Assembly (NCBI RefSeq): GCF_016624945.1 | Contig: NZ_JACVUI010000001.1 | Coordinates: forward strand, 553,565-617,564 | Length of the DNA: 64,000 nucleotides | Direction: 5' to 3' | From: Acinetobacter sp. S54 | Lineage (GTDB): Bacteria > Pseudomonadota > Gammaproteobacteria > Pseudomonadales > Moraxellaceae | Shown here: positions 37,320 through 47,211 of the stretch, in pieces | Position numbering within the stretch: the stretch's first letter is position 1 | Layout: every line of letters begins with the position of its first letter | Made by a program: the position numbers and the translations under genes | Notes under the pieces: model-generated | Seen by the model: only the letters and a program-made list of their open reading frames with translations | Database searches by the model: none | What the model was told of the DNA's origin: nothing

Positions 37320-40300
37320 GCAGCCAATATTACAATGTTACGACTAATGCAGGTGATGCTGCGATCGCAAATGCCATTGCCACAAATACTAAACTTAATA
37401 TCACGCATGTTGCCTTCGGCGATGGCAATGGTGCTTCACCGACCCCAGATAAAGCTCGGACCACATTGGTGAAAGAAGTCTATCGTCAAGGTGTGAATAA
37501 ATATGAAAAACATCCCACGATTAATAACTTTCTCGTGGTTGAAGCGATTTTACCGCCAATTGTTGGTAGTTTTTATATTCGTGAGATTGGATTAATTATT
37601 GATAGTAAAACGCTTATTACACATGGAGCAGTAGCCCCTGTATTTAAAGAAGCCAACTCAGTGCGTGAATATCGATTGAAATTCACCATCAATATTCAGG
37701 ATGCTGAAATTGTCAATGTTATGCTCGATGACACATTGATTTATGCAACTCAAGCATGGGTAGATGATAACTACATTCCACGTGACGAACTTATTGATAA
37801 TCTGACTACCAATGATGCGACAAAACCGCTTTCAGCAAAACAGGGGAAAAACTTACAAGATAGTAAACTAGGTAAGACTGAAAATGCCGTTAGTGCTACT
37901 AAACTTGCTACAGCGCGAACGATTGGTGGTGTGTCTTTTGATGGAACAGCAAATATCAATTTACCGGGTGTGAATGCCGGGGGGAATCAAAATACAACGG
38001 GTAATGCAGCGACTGCAACCAAATTACAAACTGGACGTACAATTAATGGAATAAACTTTGATGGCACTGGAAATATTATAATTGATAATTTACCAGTTAC
38101 AGTTTCTGTGGGCGACGGTAGCAGTTCTACTTATTCACTTATGCAGTTTAATAACTATAAAAAAGTGGCAGGAGCTGGATATGCAAATTATATACATACA
38201 GGGGTGTGGGAAGATAATTTAAGACAAATTGGCTTATCAAACTATAGTGATACGGGCGCGCATATCTCGACCTTATGGGTCGGTAAGTCAAATGCTTATG
38301 TAAAAATTGGAACAACAGATTATCAATTAGCAAAAATTACAGACAATGTTGCTACTGCAACTAAATTACAAACATCGCGGAAAATCAATAATGTCAATTT
38401 TGATGGCAGCGCGGATATAACAATTGCTGATAGTACAAAAGTTCCAGTGTCGGGTGGCGTTATGACTGGAGCATTATCTGCAACAGAATTGGCCATTAAT
38501 AATAAAGATGGGACATTAGGTCTTGGTCTTTCTTTATATGCAGGCGCTCAAGGCGGTAAACCAAACTACGGAATGTATTTTGCCCAGACTGCATCTTTTG
38601 GGACACATGGAGCAGTTTCAGGTCAATGGTCAGTCTATTTTAATTGCATAACTTCAGGCGACACACGGGGTTGGATTTTTCAAAATGGCACAACGAATGT
38701 GGCATCGATTTCAACGTCTGGTGTTGTGACTGCTCCAACATTTTCGGGTTCATTGTCTGGAAATGCGGCTACAGCAACAAAACTTGCAACCGCCCAAATA
38801 GTCAGTTTTTCAGGGGCAGCAACAGGATCTTTTTCGTATGATGGCTCTGCCAATTCTACATGTATTTTAACGCTAGCAAACTCTGGTGTGACTGCTGGTT
38901 CATATTCTTCAACGATTCAAATCCCGTCCATAACAGTCAATGATAAAGGACAAATCACAGGCATTTCACAGCAAAATATTCGGTCTGCTTCTGTAACACA
39001 AACTGGGGTTGTGCAACTGAATAATACTTTGACGAGTTCTGCTACAGATCAGGCATTAACAGCAGCACAGGGCAAGTATTTACAAGATTATAAGTTAAAT
39101 AAAGTAACTTCTATTCCTGCAAATTCTGATCTAAATACGTTTTTAGTCGAGGGCTTCTATGCTTGTTCTACAAATGCAGCAGCTGCAAGCATTTCAAATG
39201 TTCCATTGGCGACAGCATTTTCATTGCTGATAGAGGTGCATGCAGGTGTTAAACAAACATTTACTGATTACAACAGTAACCGTCAGTTTGTAAGACGATC
39301 TTATTCAAACGTGTGGAGCGAATGGCGCGAAATTGCGTATATCGATTCTACAAATATCAATAGCGCAGCAAAACTTGCTACAGCGCGAACGATTGGTGGT
39401 GTGTCGTTTGATGGAACATCGAATATCAATTTACCGGGTGTGAATGCCGGGGGGAATCAAAATACAACGGGTAATGCAGCGACGGCAACCAAATTACAAA
39501 CCGGACGTACAATTAATGGAATAATCTTTGATGGCACTTCAGACATTACCATTGCTGATTCAACAAAGCTCCCACTTGCAGGGGGGACAATTACTGGAAA
39601 TTTGACCATTTCGGGCAATATTTCCTTTGACAAAGTAGTTAGTACATCTTCAGAGCCAGTTTCATTCTTAACCGCCAATGCAGCTCGTGGTGTGAGAGTA
39701 GGAAGCTTACTGGTTTCAAGCTCATACAGTGACGATGCAAAAGTTCCGACAAATGGCGCATACATTAAAGGCGCTATTAATACTGATGGGACTCTAAATA
39801 TTGGCACTAGAAATGGAGCCAAAGATGGTGTGTTTAACGAGCGAATAAACTTAGTTCCTCCGAGCCATTCTGGTGTGTGGAATGTCGGGATATTTGATGA
39901 TTCATCAAACAGTAATTTCTGTATTAAATATGGCAATAACAGTGCATTAAAATTTGACCACAACGGTAATTTTACAATGTTGGGGACTGTGACTGCTCCA
40001 ACATTTTCGGGTTCATTGTCTGGAAATGCGGATACAGCAACAAAACTTGCTACAGCGCGAACAATCGGTGGTGTGTCGTTTGATGGAACAGCAAATATTA
40101 ATTTACCTGGTGTGAATACTGCGGGCAATCAATCAACCTCAGGTAATGCTGCAACAGCATCAGCTTGTACCGGAAATTCCGCTACAGCTACAAAGCTTGC
40201 CACAGCTCGAAACATCGCACTTTCCGGAGCAGTCTCTGGGTCTGCAAACTTTGATGGATCTGGGAACATCACAATCAACACCACAGCAAACAATTCAATC

Positions 40301-40570
40301 GGCGTTGGCCAAAGTTGGTCTGATGTTACGTCTAGCCGTTCAGCAAATACAACATATACAAATACTACAGGTAAACCAATCCAAATTATGGTTACAACCG
40401 CGAACTGGAACAATGCCGGGTCATTTGAACTTGTATTGGATGGGGTTTCAGTAACATCCATCGGTAACCAAGACGGTTATAACCAATCTAAACCAGTATC
40501 GGCAATCGTTCAAAACGGTTCAACATACCGGGTAAATGGTAGTTTTACAAAATGGAGTGAGTTACGTTAA
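37316..40570 (+). CDS. H: Tail fibre protein H
   Basis: This receptor-binding fibre of 1084 aa begins with the conserved fibre N-terminal domain (NVTTNAGDAAIANAIATNTK, REIGLIIDS). Its shaft contains repeats of ATKLATARTIGGVSFDGT and ATKLQTGRTINGI types. Long DNA repeats occur at 37901-38068 and 39371-39538. The C-terminal part (NTTGKPIQIMVTTANWNNAG) is likely the receptor-binding tip. The start at 37316 overlaps the I stop by 4 nt. Confidence 0.92.
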   Translation: MSSQYYNVTTNAGDAAIANAIATNTKLNITHVAFGDGNGASPTPDKARTTLVKEVYRQGVNKYEKHPTINNFLVVEAILPPIVGSFYIREIGLIIDSKTLITHGAVAPVFKEANSVREYRLKFTINIQDAEIVNVMLDDTLIYATQAWVDDNYIPRDELIDNLTTNDATKPLSAKQGKNLQDSKLGKTENAVSATKLATARTIGGVSFDGTANINLPGVNAGGNQNTTGNAATATKLQTGRTINGINFDGTGNIIIDNLPVTVSVGDGSSSTYSLMQFNNYKKVAGAGYANYIHTGVWEDNLRQIGLSNYSDTGAHISTLWVGKSNAYVKIGTTDYQLAKITDNVATATKLQTSRKINNVNFDGSADITIADSTKVPVSGGVMTGALSATELAINNKDGTLGLGLSLYAGAQGGKPNYGMYFAQTASFGTHGAVSGQWSVYFNCITSGDTRGWIFQNGTTNVASISTSGVVTAPTFSGSLSGNAATATKLATAQIVSFSGAATGSFSYDGSANSTCILTLANSGVTAGSYSSTIQIPSITVNDKGQITGISQQNIRSASVTQTGVVQLNNTLTSSATDQALTAAQGKYLQDYKLNKVTSIPANSDLNTFLVEGFYACSTNAAAASISNVPLATAFSLLIEVHAGVKQTFTDYNSNRQFVRRSYSNVWSEWREIAYIDSTNINSAAKLATARTIGGVSFDGTSNINLPGVNAGGNQNTTGNAATATKLQTGRTINGIIFDGTSDITIADSTKLPLAGGTITGNLTISGNISFDKVVSTSSEPVSFLTANAARGVRVGSLLVSSSYSDDAKVPTNGAYIKGAINTDGTLNIGTRNGAKDGVFNERINLVPPSHSGVWNVGIFDDSSNSNFCIKYGNNSALKFDHNGNFTMLGTVTAPTFSGSLSGNADTATKLATARTIGGVSFDGTANINLPGVNTAGNQSTSGNAATASACTGNSATATKLATARNIALSGAVSGSANFDGSGNITINTTANNSIGVGQSWSDVTSSRSANTTYTNTTGKPIQIMVTTANWNNAGSFELVLDGVSVTSIGNQDGYNQSKPVSAIVQNGSTYRVNGSFTKWSELR

Positions 40571-40956
40571 TGAAATATTTTAAAAACCAAAAAAATGGCG
40601 AAGTCTTTGCATTTGAAGATGACTTGAGTGAAATGTCTGCTGATGAGGTCGATCGTCATTTGAATCCTCAAAATTATCTAACGGATGAAGAAAAAGAGCA
40701 ACTGCGGCTTGCAGAATTCACTGCGCTGACTCGTCGCCAGTTCAAACTTGCGTTACTTGAAAATGATCTACTGAACACAGTTGAGCAGTCGATTGCAAGT
40801 ATCGAAGATCCAGCATTAAAAACTCGTATTGAAATTGAATACAATGAATCCGAAAAATTTGAGCGTACAAACGACTCTATTAAATACATGCTCAGTATTT
40901 TAAATCTGACGGACGAGCAAGTGGACGATATGTGGCGTTATGCGATGACGCTATAA
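40570..40956 (+). CDS. Putative tail-fibre assembly protein (gpG position)
   Basis: This protein of 128 aa lies where P2 gpG, the fibre assembly chaperone, is found. The N-terminal KYFKNQKNGEVFAFEDD resembles fibre-assembly proteins; the rest is helical and acidic. It overlaps the H stop by 1 nt (TAATG). The assignment rests mainly on position. Confidence 0.65.
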   Translation: MKYFKNQKNGEVFAFEDDLSEMSADEVDRHLNPQNYLTDEEKEQLRLAEFTALTRRQFKLALLENDLLNTVEQSIASIEDPALKTRIEIEYNESEKFERTNDSIKYMLSILNLTDEQVDDMWRYAMTL

Positions 40957-40966
40957 TAATTCTGCA

Positions 40967-40991
40967 AGTTGTAATTGAGGGGATTACAACT
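40967..40991. promoter_or_regulatory. Late-promoter activator dyad upstream of FI
   Basis: AGTTGTAATT, GAGGG and GATTACAACT form a TGT-N13-ACA dyad that is the reverse complement of the element at 34846-34870 apart from one base. It lies 77 bp before FI and should activate the FI-FII-E-T-U-D operon. Confidence 0.75.
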
Positions 40992-41022
40992 GCAACAGAA
41001 TGAAATCCTCTCCGCAATTTGA

Positions 41023-41067
41023 AAACCTGTGATCTGACAAAAAATCAATCAGACCACAGGTTTTTTT
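41023..41067 (+). terminator. Terminator hairpin abutting the FI start codon
   Basis: AAACCTGTG (41023-41031) pairs with CACAGGTTT (41055-41063) and TCTGA with TCAGA inside. The T run (41061-41067) ends at the FI ATG. It would end the V-to-fibre transcript, while a late transcript starting about 55 bp after the dyad would lack the left arm. Confidence 0.75.
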
Positions 41068-42237
41068 ATGGCAGATTCATATCACCACGGGGTACGGGTT
41101 TTCGAAATTAATAACGGAACCCGGCCCATTCGTACAGTTTCCACCGCCATTATCGGCATGGTCTGTACTGCATCAGATGCCGATGCAATCACGTTCCCAC
41201 TCAATACCGCTGTGATGATCACTGACATACAGACATCGATTGGCAAAGCTGGTACTCAAGGAACACTTGCCCGTTCATTACAAGCAATTGTTGACCAAAC
41301 AAATGCAGTCGTCGTTGTCGTACGGGTTGAAAGTTTAGAAGATGAAGCTGCACAAACCACCGCGGTTATTGGTGGAACTGTGGGTAGTAAATATACCGGG
41401 TTGAAGGCTCTCCTCACAGCTCCAGCAAAATTTGGCGTAAAACCACGAATTCTAGGAGTACCTGGGTTAGACAATGCCGCTGTTTCGGCAGAGTTGGTTT
41501 CAATTGCCCAGCAATTACGAGGTTTTAGTTACGTTTCGGCATGGGACTGTGAAACTAAAGAAGATGTTATCGCTTACCGTGAAACTTTTGGTGCACGTGA
41601 ACTCATGTTGATATGGCCAGAATTTTTGGGCTGGGATACTGCACTGAGTAAAACTACAACATTGGATGCTACAGCTCGCGCTTTGGGCTTACGAGCCAAG
41701 ATTGATCAGGAAACCGGCTGGCATAAAACTCTATCCAATGTCGCAGTCAATGGTGTGACGGGGATCAGCAAAGACGTATTCTGGGACTTACAGTCATCCG
41801 CCACAGATGCCAATTACCTCAATGAAAATGATGTCACAACATTGATTCAGCGTGATGGCTTCCGTTTTTGGGGCTCACGTACTTGTTCAGATGATCCACT
41901 ATTTGCATTTGAAAACTATACCCGCACTGCACAAGTGCTCATGGATACGATGGCTGAAGCACATATGTGGGCAGTCGACAAACCTCTTCATCCTTCTTTA
42001 GCACGTGACATTATCGAAGGGATCAATGCCAAATTAAATGACATGACCACAAATGGCTATCTCATTGGGGGGCAAACATGGTTTGACCCAGCACTAAATA
42101 CCACTGACATCCTCAAAGCGGGGCAGATGCGTATTTCTTACGATTACACCCCAGTTCCACCGCTAGAAGATTTGAGTCTGCGTCAGCACATTACTGACAG
42201 CTATCTGGCTGACTTTGCTTCACGCATTACTTCATAA
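41068..42237 (+). CDS. FI: Tail sheath protein FI
   Basis: This contractile sheath subunit of 389 aa has the P2 FI start (YHHGVRVFEINNGTRPI), GMVCTASDADA, FSYVSAWDCE and the C-terminal QMRISYDYTPVPPLEDL. The only RBS is CAGG next to the T run of the preceding terminator. Confidence 0.95.
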   Translation: MADSYHHGVRVFEINNGTRPIRTVSTAIIGMVCTASDADAITFPLNTAVMITDIQTSIGKAGTQGTLARSLQAIVDQTNAVVVVVRVESLEDEAAQTTAVIGGTVGSKYTGLKALLTAPAKFGVKPRILGVPGLDNAAVSAELVSIAQQLRGFSYVSAWDCETKEDVIAYRETFGARELMLIWPEFLGWDTALSKTTTLDATARALGLRAKIDQETGWHKTLSNVAVNGVTGISKDVFWDLQSSATDANYLNENDVTTLIQRDGFRFWGSRTCSDDPLFAFENYTRTAQVLMDTMAEAHMWAVDKPLHPSLARDIIEGINAKLNDMTTNGYLIGGQTWFDPALNTTDILKAGQMRISYDYTPVPPLEDLSLRQHITDSYLADFASRITS

Positions 42238-42248
42238 GGAAATAGCAC

Positions 42249-42764
42249 ATGGCTTTACCTAAAAAACTCAAATTCATGGATCTTTTCAATGAAGGGATCA
42301 GTTATTTCGGCCAGACCGGTGAGGTGACCATTCCTAAATTGGCTCGCAAGCTCGAAAACTGGCGGGGCGGTGGTATGGATGGCAACGTTAAAGTCGATCT
42401 AGGCTTTGGTGATGACGTGACAAATTTCGAGTGGAAGCTGGGTGGTGTCGATCCCCTGATTCTTGAGCAATTCGGCGCGGCCACCGTGGGTGCACATTTG
42501 TTACGTTTTGCCGGGTCATATCAGCGTGAAGATACAGCCGAAATTGATGCTTACGAAATTGTGGTACGTGGACGACATGAAGAGATCGATTTCGGAAACC
42601 AGAAGCAGGGTGAAGATACAGAAACGACGATTAAAACCATCTGGAGCTATTACAAGCTCAGTATCAATGGTGTGGTTTACGTTGAAATCGATATCCCAGC
42701 TGGCAAGTTTATCGTTAAAGGGGTCGACCGTAATGCCGAGCACATGAAAGCCATCGGTCATTAA
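42249..42764 (+). CDS. FII: Tail tube protein FII
   Basis: This tube subunit of 171 aa has family segments LPKKLKFMDLFNEGISYFGQ and GFGDDVTNFEWKLGGVDP. AAGGAAATAG precedes the ATG, 11 nt after FI. Confidence 0.94.
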   Translation: MALPKKLKFMDLFNEGISYFGQTGEVTIPKLARKLENWRGGGMDGNVKVDLGFGDDVTNFEWKLGGVDPLILEQFGAATVGAHLLRFAGSYQREDTAEIDAYEIVVRGRHEEIDFGNQKQGEDTETTIKTIWSYYKLSINGVVYVEIDIPAGKFIVKGVDRNAEHMKAIGH

Positions 42765-42829
42765 TCATTTTTTCCTTAACTCCGGTTGAATCCAGCCGGA
42801 GTCTTTTTACTTTCTTTTAGGACATTTGC

Positions 42830-43195
42830 ATGAAAACTCTAGACCAAACTCAAGCCACTGAACTTGAAACCCAACAAGCGGAAAATCAAAAAATGATTAA
42901 TCCAGATGTTGAAAGCATTGATCTGGATCAACCCATTAAAATGGGTTCAATCGAAATTACTCAACTCGAAATCCGTAAGCCAAACGTCCCTGCCTTACAG
43001 GGCATCAAAATCGCAGAATTACTGCAGGGCGATGTCGATGCCATTTGTAAAGTCATCCCACGTGTCACTAACCCTACATTAACCCGTGCGCAAATTATTC
43101 AATTAGAACCTTCTGATATCGCTCAGATCGGTGCGGTACTGATGCTTTTTTTGCAACCGAGCTCAGTACGTGCAGCAATCTTACAAGAACAGTAG
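42830..43195 (+). CDS. E: Tail assembly protein E (frame-0 product)
   Basis: This protein of 121 aa fits P2 gpE (tail assembly; VESIDLDQPIKMGSIEITQL, then LRKPNVPALQGIKIAELLQ-like text). It ends in the frame that continues past a T6G slippery heptamer (43147-43153). In P2 the same site makes E+E' by -1 frameshifting. Confidence 0.9.
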   Translation: MKTLDQTQATELETQQAENQKMINPDVESIDLDQPIKMGSIEITQLEIRKPNVPALQGIKIAELLQGDVDAICKVIPRVTNPTLTRAQIIQLEPSDIAQIGAVLMLFLQPSSVRAAILQEQ

Positions 43196-43323
43196 ATGAT
43201 GCCATCGCTAATATAGCGGTGGTATTTCATTGGCCACCGCAAACCTATTTGAATATGACCCTATCAGAACTCATGCAATGGCATCAAAAAGCCATTGAAA
43301 GAAGCGGAAATGATGCCGAATGA
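42830..43323 (+). CDS. E+E' frameshift fusion
   Basis: A -1 slip at T TTT TTG (43147-43153) leaves frame 0 after 43153 and continues with GCA to TGA at 43321-43323. The fusion has 164 aa and ends MQWHQKAIERSGNDAE. The E' stop overlaps the T start by 4 nt (ATGA), which supports translation of this frame. Long-tailed phages use this chaperone pair to load the tape measure. Confidence 0.85.
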
Positions 43324-46300
43324 AACAGCTTAAACTCGAAGTCATCTTCGGTTCACAGGATAAACTTAGCCCCGCACTTAAAATGCTTTCAGGCAACAGC
43401 TCTGCTGCTGCCAAAGCATTGAAAGGTGTCCGGGATGAGGTGAAACGACTTAACGATCAACAAAAACAAGTTGATGGTTTTATTAGACAAAAAAAAGCCA
43501 CTGAAGACAGTGCCAAGGCCTTAAAAGATGTTCAGGATCGTATCAAATCCTTACGTCATGAGATGTCGACCAATCCTTCAGAAAAATTAACTCGAGATTT
43601 TGATAAAGCTACTAAAGAAGCCAAAAAACTTAAAGATGCCCATAGTCAAAATCAGATGAAGTTACAAGCTCTGCGTGGTGAACTCCAACAAACAGGAGTT
43701 TCGACAGGAAATCTGGCAGGCCATCAAATTGAATTATCCAGAAAAATCACAACGGCTAATGCTTCTATCGACAACCAGAAAAGAAAACTGGAAAACTTAA
43801 ACCGACTTCAGCAGTCTCACTCTAAAATCTCTGGGAATGCCCGTACCGCTGCCATATATGGCGCAGGTATGACCGCAACTGGAGCAGCTGCTCTTTATCA
43901 GTTGCGTAAACCGATTGACGAAAGTAAGCATGTGGATATTGAGCAAAACCGGATTGCCTCATTAGGTTTGGGTGCTGAAGCCACAAAAGAGGCGACGGAT
44001 TACGCCAAAGCAATGAAAACTTTTGGTACCTCAACCTTAGACAACTTGGCACTCATGCGGGATGGTGTCACTGCATTTGCAGACGTGCACCATGCCAAAT
44101 TTGCTGCACCTATGCTGGCCAAAATGAAATTTGCCAACGAAGCCATGTACGGGGGAGAGCAAGGTGGGGAAAATGAAAAAAAATTCATGGATATGCTTAA
44201 AGTCATTGAACTGCGAAATGGCTTAAAAAATGAAGGTGCATTTAAAGAACAGGCCAATATTATCCAGCAAGTGATCACAGCAACAGGTGGACGTGTACAG
44301 GCAGGTGAATGGCTCAATGCGATTAAAACAGGTGGTGTAGCAGTTAAGGGCCTCACTAATGAAGCATTCTATTACAAGATGGAACCGATTGTTCAGGAGC
44401 TTGGTGGTCATCGTTTTGGTACATCTGCCATGTCAGCTTATCAGAATATTTATCAAGGCAGAACCACCAAACGTGCTGCACAAAATATGGATGAATTAGG
44501 ACTAATTGCAGACCAAAGTAAAGTGCAACATGACAAGGCTGGGCAAGTTTCCTTTTTAAATCCGGGTGCGCTCAAAGGCGCAGAATTATTTAAGAAAGAC
44601 CAGTTTGCATGGATGGAACAGATTCTACTACCTGCTTTGGCAGCAAAGGGAATTACCGAACGTGGACAGATCCATGATGCCATTGGCAGTATTTTTACCA
44701 ACCGTAATGCCTCCAACCTGTTCACGACCATGTACGACCAACGTGAGCAAATCCATAAGAATGCCAAACTCAATGCCGGGGCTGACAATATTGATCAGCT
44801 TAATTCAAAAGCAGTAAATACCACCACAGGTAAAGAAATAGAGGCCAAAGCCAAACTTCATGATGCTTATCTGACCTTTGGCCAGACTATTTTACCGATC
44901 TATACCCGTGCCATTGAAATAGCAACCAATGCACTGAAAGGCTTTAACACATGGATGCAACAGAACCCAGCACTGGCCAAAATGCTAGGCGCGGGTTTAT
45001 TGGTGCTTGCTACATCGCTTATGGCCATCGGTGGTGCTTTGGTGGTGTTTTCACCCCTTATTCTCAGTATGTTAAGTCTTCGACTGATGATGGCCACAGT
45101 CGGTGCACAGGGGAGTTCGCTGGGTTTTGCATTTAAACTATTAACGAGCCCCTTGGGGCTTTTACAAAAAGGTTTTATAGGAATCGGAAAGGCATTTCTA
45201 TGGGTTGGGCGTTTGTTCCTGACCAACCCAATTTTATTGGCCGTAGCAGCCATAGCCACAGTTGCGTATCTGATTTATCAGAACTGGGGAGCTCTCTCTA
45301 ACTTTTTTACTAATTTATGGGCTAAAGTGACCACGGTTACCTCATCCGCATGGGGTAGCATAACCAATACTATCACTGGTTGGATTACCAATATCTCAGC
45401 TACTTTATCTGGCTGGGGGAATGGGTTGACTGGCTGGTTCGGTGGTATTTGGGAGGGCTTGAAACAAGCATTTAATAATGGATGGAACAATCTAAAATCG
45501 ATTATTCGGACTGTAGATACCATTTTTGCAGATAACCCTATCCTCCATTTTTTAATTCCAATCATTGGTATTCCACGGTTGATCATTGCCCATTGGACTA
45601 CGATCTCAGCCTTTTTCCAAAGCCTATGGAGTGGTATCTCAGCCACCGTTGGAGGATGGATTTCAACGATCTGGAATACCTTGTCCAATTGGGGGGTGTC
45701 TATTCGTGCATGGTCCAGTAGCATCTGGATTGGGGTAATAAATGCGGTAGATAGTGCATGGCTAAATATTGAAACATCCATTGGACAAGCAATTAATCGG
45801 GTACTCGCGACATTACAGACATGGGGGGCAACAGCACAAAATTGGTTAAATGGTCTATGGACTTCAATTACCCTGACGACTTCGACTGCATGGATATCAA
45901 TTAAAACGGCTGTGTCTACTGCATGGAATAATCTGGTTGCGAGTATTCAAACGAATCCGATCTTGCAAAAGATCATTACGGGTTGGCAGACCATATTTGG
46001 CTATTTAGGTTCATTAAAAGACAAAATGCTAGGCATTGGCCAGAATATTATTGATGGGCTAATTAACGGCATAAAATCCGGGTTTAGTGGCCTAAAATCG
46101 ATTTGGACTCAGATTAATAGTTACATGCCCGATTTCATGCGAAAAAAAATGGACATTCATAGTCCATCGCGTGTCATGCGTGGTATTGGCCGTTTTATTG
46201 TCGCGGGGCTTGAAGTGGGGATAGGCCAGCAACAGGGTTCACTCCAAAACACGTATCAGCGTATTGTTGATACTTTTAGTGTGCCTCCTTCAACAACTTC

Positions 46301-46778
46301 TCCTGGTGCGATTGTTCCTCCTGAACAACAGACGATTTTCCAGAAAGTGGTGGCACTAACCAAGCCAGTCTTGGAAAAAGCACCGATCCTGAAGTTCTTT
46401 GATCAGATCAAAAGTCAATGGAACACGTTGTGGAATGGATTAGATAACATCGCGGATAAATTTCCAGAACGCATGAAAATGCTATTCGATGTACAGCCTG
46501 AATTTGATCAGCCGGCATGGGCTGTTCCTACTTTTAATACGCCAGTGGCTTTACCACCGATGATGAACAAGCCACTTCGTGCAGATACTGCAGCAACGGT
46601 CTCACCAGCAGCAAAATCCCAGCAACTCACTGTAGAAGGGGACACCGTTTCAATCTATGTCACAGCGCAACCGGGGCAATCCTCTCAAGACATCGCCTCT
46701 GAAGTTCGACGAGTATTAGAGACATATCAACGAGAAAAAGAGCACCGTGTCCGTGATCAATTCTGGGATAACCAATAG
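43320..46778 (+). CDS. T: Tail tape measure protein T
   Basis: This protein of 1152 aa sets tail length. Residues 1-170 are coiled coil (LNDQQKQVDGFIRQKKATED). A hydrophobic region near residue 555-640 (LGAGLLVLATSLMAIGGALV) may aid DNA entry. Trp-rich repeats (LWSGISATVGGWISTIWNTL) and IHSPSRVMRGIGRFIVAGLE follow. Confidence 0.94.
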   Translation: MKQLKLEVIFGSQDKLSPALKMLSGNSSAAAKALKGVRDEVKRLNDQQKQVDGFIRQKKATEDSAKALKDVQDRIKSLRHEMSTNPSEKLTRDFDKATKEAKKLKDAHSQNQMKLQALRGELQQTGVSTGNLAGHQIELSRKITTANASIDNQKRKLENLNRLQQSHSKISGNARTAAIYGAGMTATGAAALYQLRKPIDESKHVDIEQNRIASLGLGAEATKEATDYAKAMKTFGTSTLDNLALMRDGVTAFADVHHAKFAAPMLAKMKFANEAMYGGEQGGENEKKFMDMLKVIELRNGLKNEGAFKEQANIIQQVITATGGRVQAGEWLNAIKTGGVAVKGLTNEAFYYKMEPIVQELGGHRFGTSAMSAYQNIYQGRTTKRAAQNMDELGLIADQSKVQHDKAGQVSFLNPGALKGAELFKKDQFAWMEQILLPALAAKGITERGQIHDAIGSIFTNRNASNLFTTMYDQREQIHKNAKLNAGADNIDQLNSKAVNTTTGKEIEAKAKLHDAYLTFGQTILPIYTRAIEIATNALKGFNTWMQQNPALAKMLGAGLLVLATSLMAIGGALVVFSPLILSMLSLRLMMATVGAQGSSLGFAFKLLTSPLGLLQKGFIGIGKAFLWVGRLFLTNPILLAVAAIATVAYLIYQNWGALSNFFTNLWAKVTTVTSSAWGSITNTITGWITNISATLSGWGNGLTGWFGGIWEGLKQAFNNGWNNLKSIIRTVDTIFADNPILHFLIPIIGIPRLIIAHWTTISAFFQSLWSGISATVGGWISTIWNTLSNWGVSIRAWSSSIWIGVINAVDSAWLNIETSIGQAINRVLATLQTWGATAQNWLNGLWTSITLTTSTAWISIKTAVSTAWNNLVASIQTNPILQKIITGWQTIFGYLGSLKDKMLGIGQNIIDGLINGIKSGFSGLKSIWTQINSYMPDFMRKKMDIHSPSRVMRGIGRFIVAGLEVGIGQQQGSLQNTYQRIVDTFSVPPSTTSPGAIVPPEQQTIFQKVVALTKPVLEKAPILKFFDQIKSQWNTLWNGLDNIADKFPERMKMLFDVQPEFDQPAWAVPTFNTPVALPPMMNKPLRADTAATVSPAAKSQQLTVEGDTVSIYVTAQPGQSSQDIASEVRRVLETYQREKEHRVRDQFWDNQ

Positions 46779-46789
46779 GAATTCAAACC

Positions 46790-47209
46790 ATGATGATGAT
46801 TTTTGGCGTATTTGTCTTTTCATTGCCTACAGCCACCTATCAAAAGTTACAACGTAATACCTCGTGGCGCCATGCTTCAAGCTCCCGGGTCGGGGACATG
46901 CCAGACTATCAGTTTGTCGGAAGAGGGGATGATGTCATCACCCTTGATGGCAGCATTCTTCCCGAATTTATGGGAACGCCACTCAGCTTGACCGCATTGC
47001 GGGTCATGGGTGACACCGGCAAAGCCTATCCCCTGATCAGTGGTACTGGGAAAATATTCGGCTTGTACTTTCTGGAGGATCTGGAAGAAACCCAGACCTA
47101 TTTTTTTAAGAATGGTGCAGCCCGAAAAATTGAATTCAAGCTGACCTTGAAACAAAAAATGAAAGCAGGAACATTGGTTAATAACGTGATCAGTACAGTG
47201 ATGGGATAG
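46790..47209 (+). CDS. U: Tail terminator/formation protein U
   Basis: This protein of 139 aa fits P2 gpU (FVFSLPTATYQKLQRNTSWR, GDDVITLDGSILPEF). The first three codons are all ATG and any could serve as start. It is followed 2 nt later by D. Confidence 0.92.
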   Translation: MMMIFGVFVFSLPTATYQKLQRNTSWRHASSSRVGDMPDYQFVGRGDDVITLDGSILPEFMGTPLSLTALRVMGDTGKAYPLISGTGKIFGLYFLEDLEETQTYFFKNGAARKIEFKLTLKQKMKAGTLVNNVISTVMG

Positions 47210-47211
47210 CG

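Noticed and set aside
39457..40128. 223-aa minus-strand frame opposite the tail fibre
   Set aside because: It is a shadow of the repetitive H gene; it has no RBS and a composition dictated by the repeats.
37901..40130. Possible CRISPR-like repeats
   Set aside because: The repeats are in-frame fibre-shaft units of 60-168 bp with no regular spacers; no CRISPR array is present in the window.
44453..44788. 111-aa minus-strand frame opposite the tape measure gene
   Set aside because: It is a shadow frame; the plus strand encodes a continuous 1152-aa tape measure protein.
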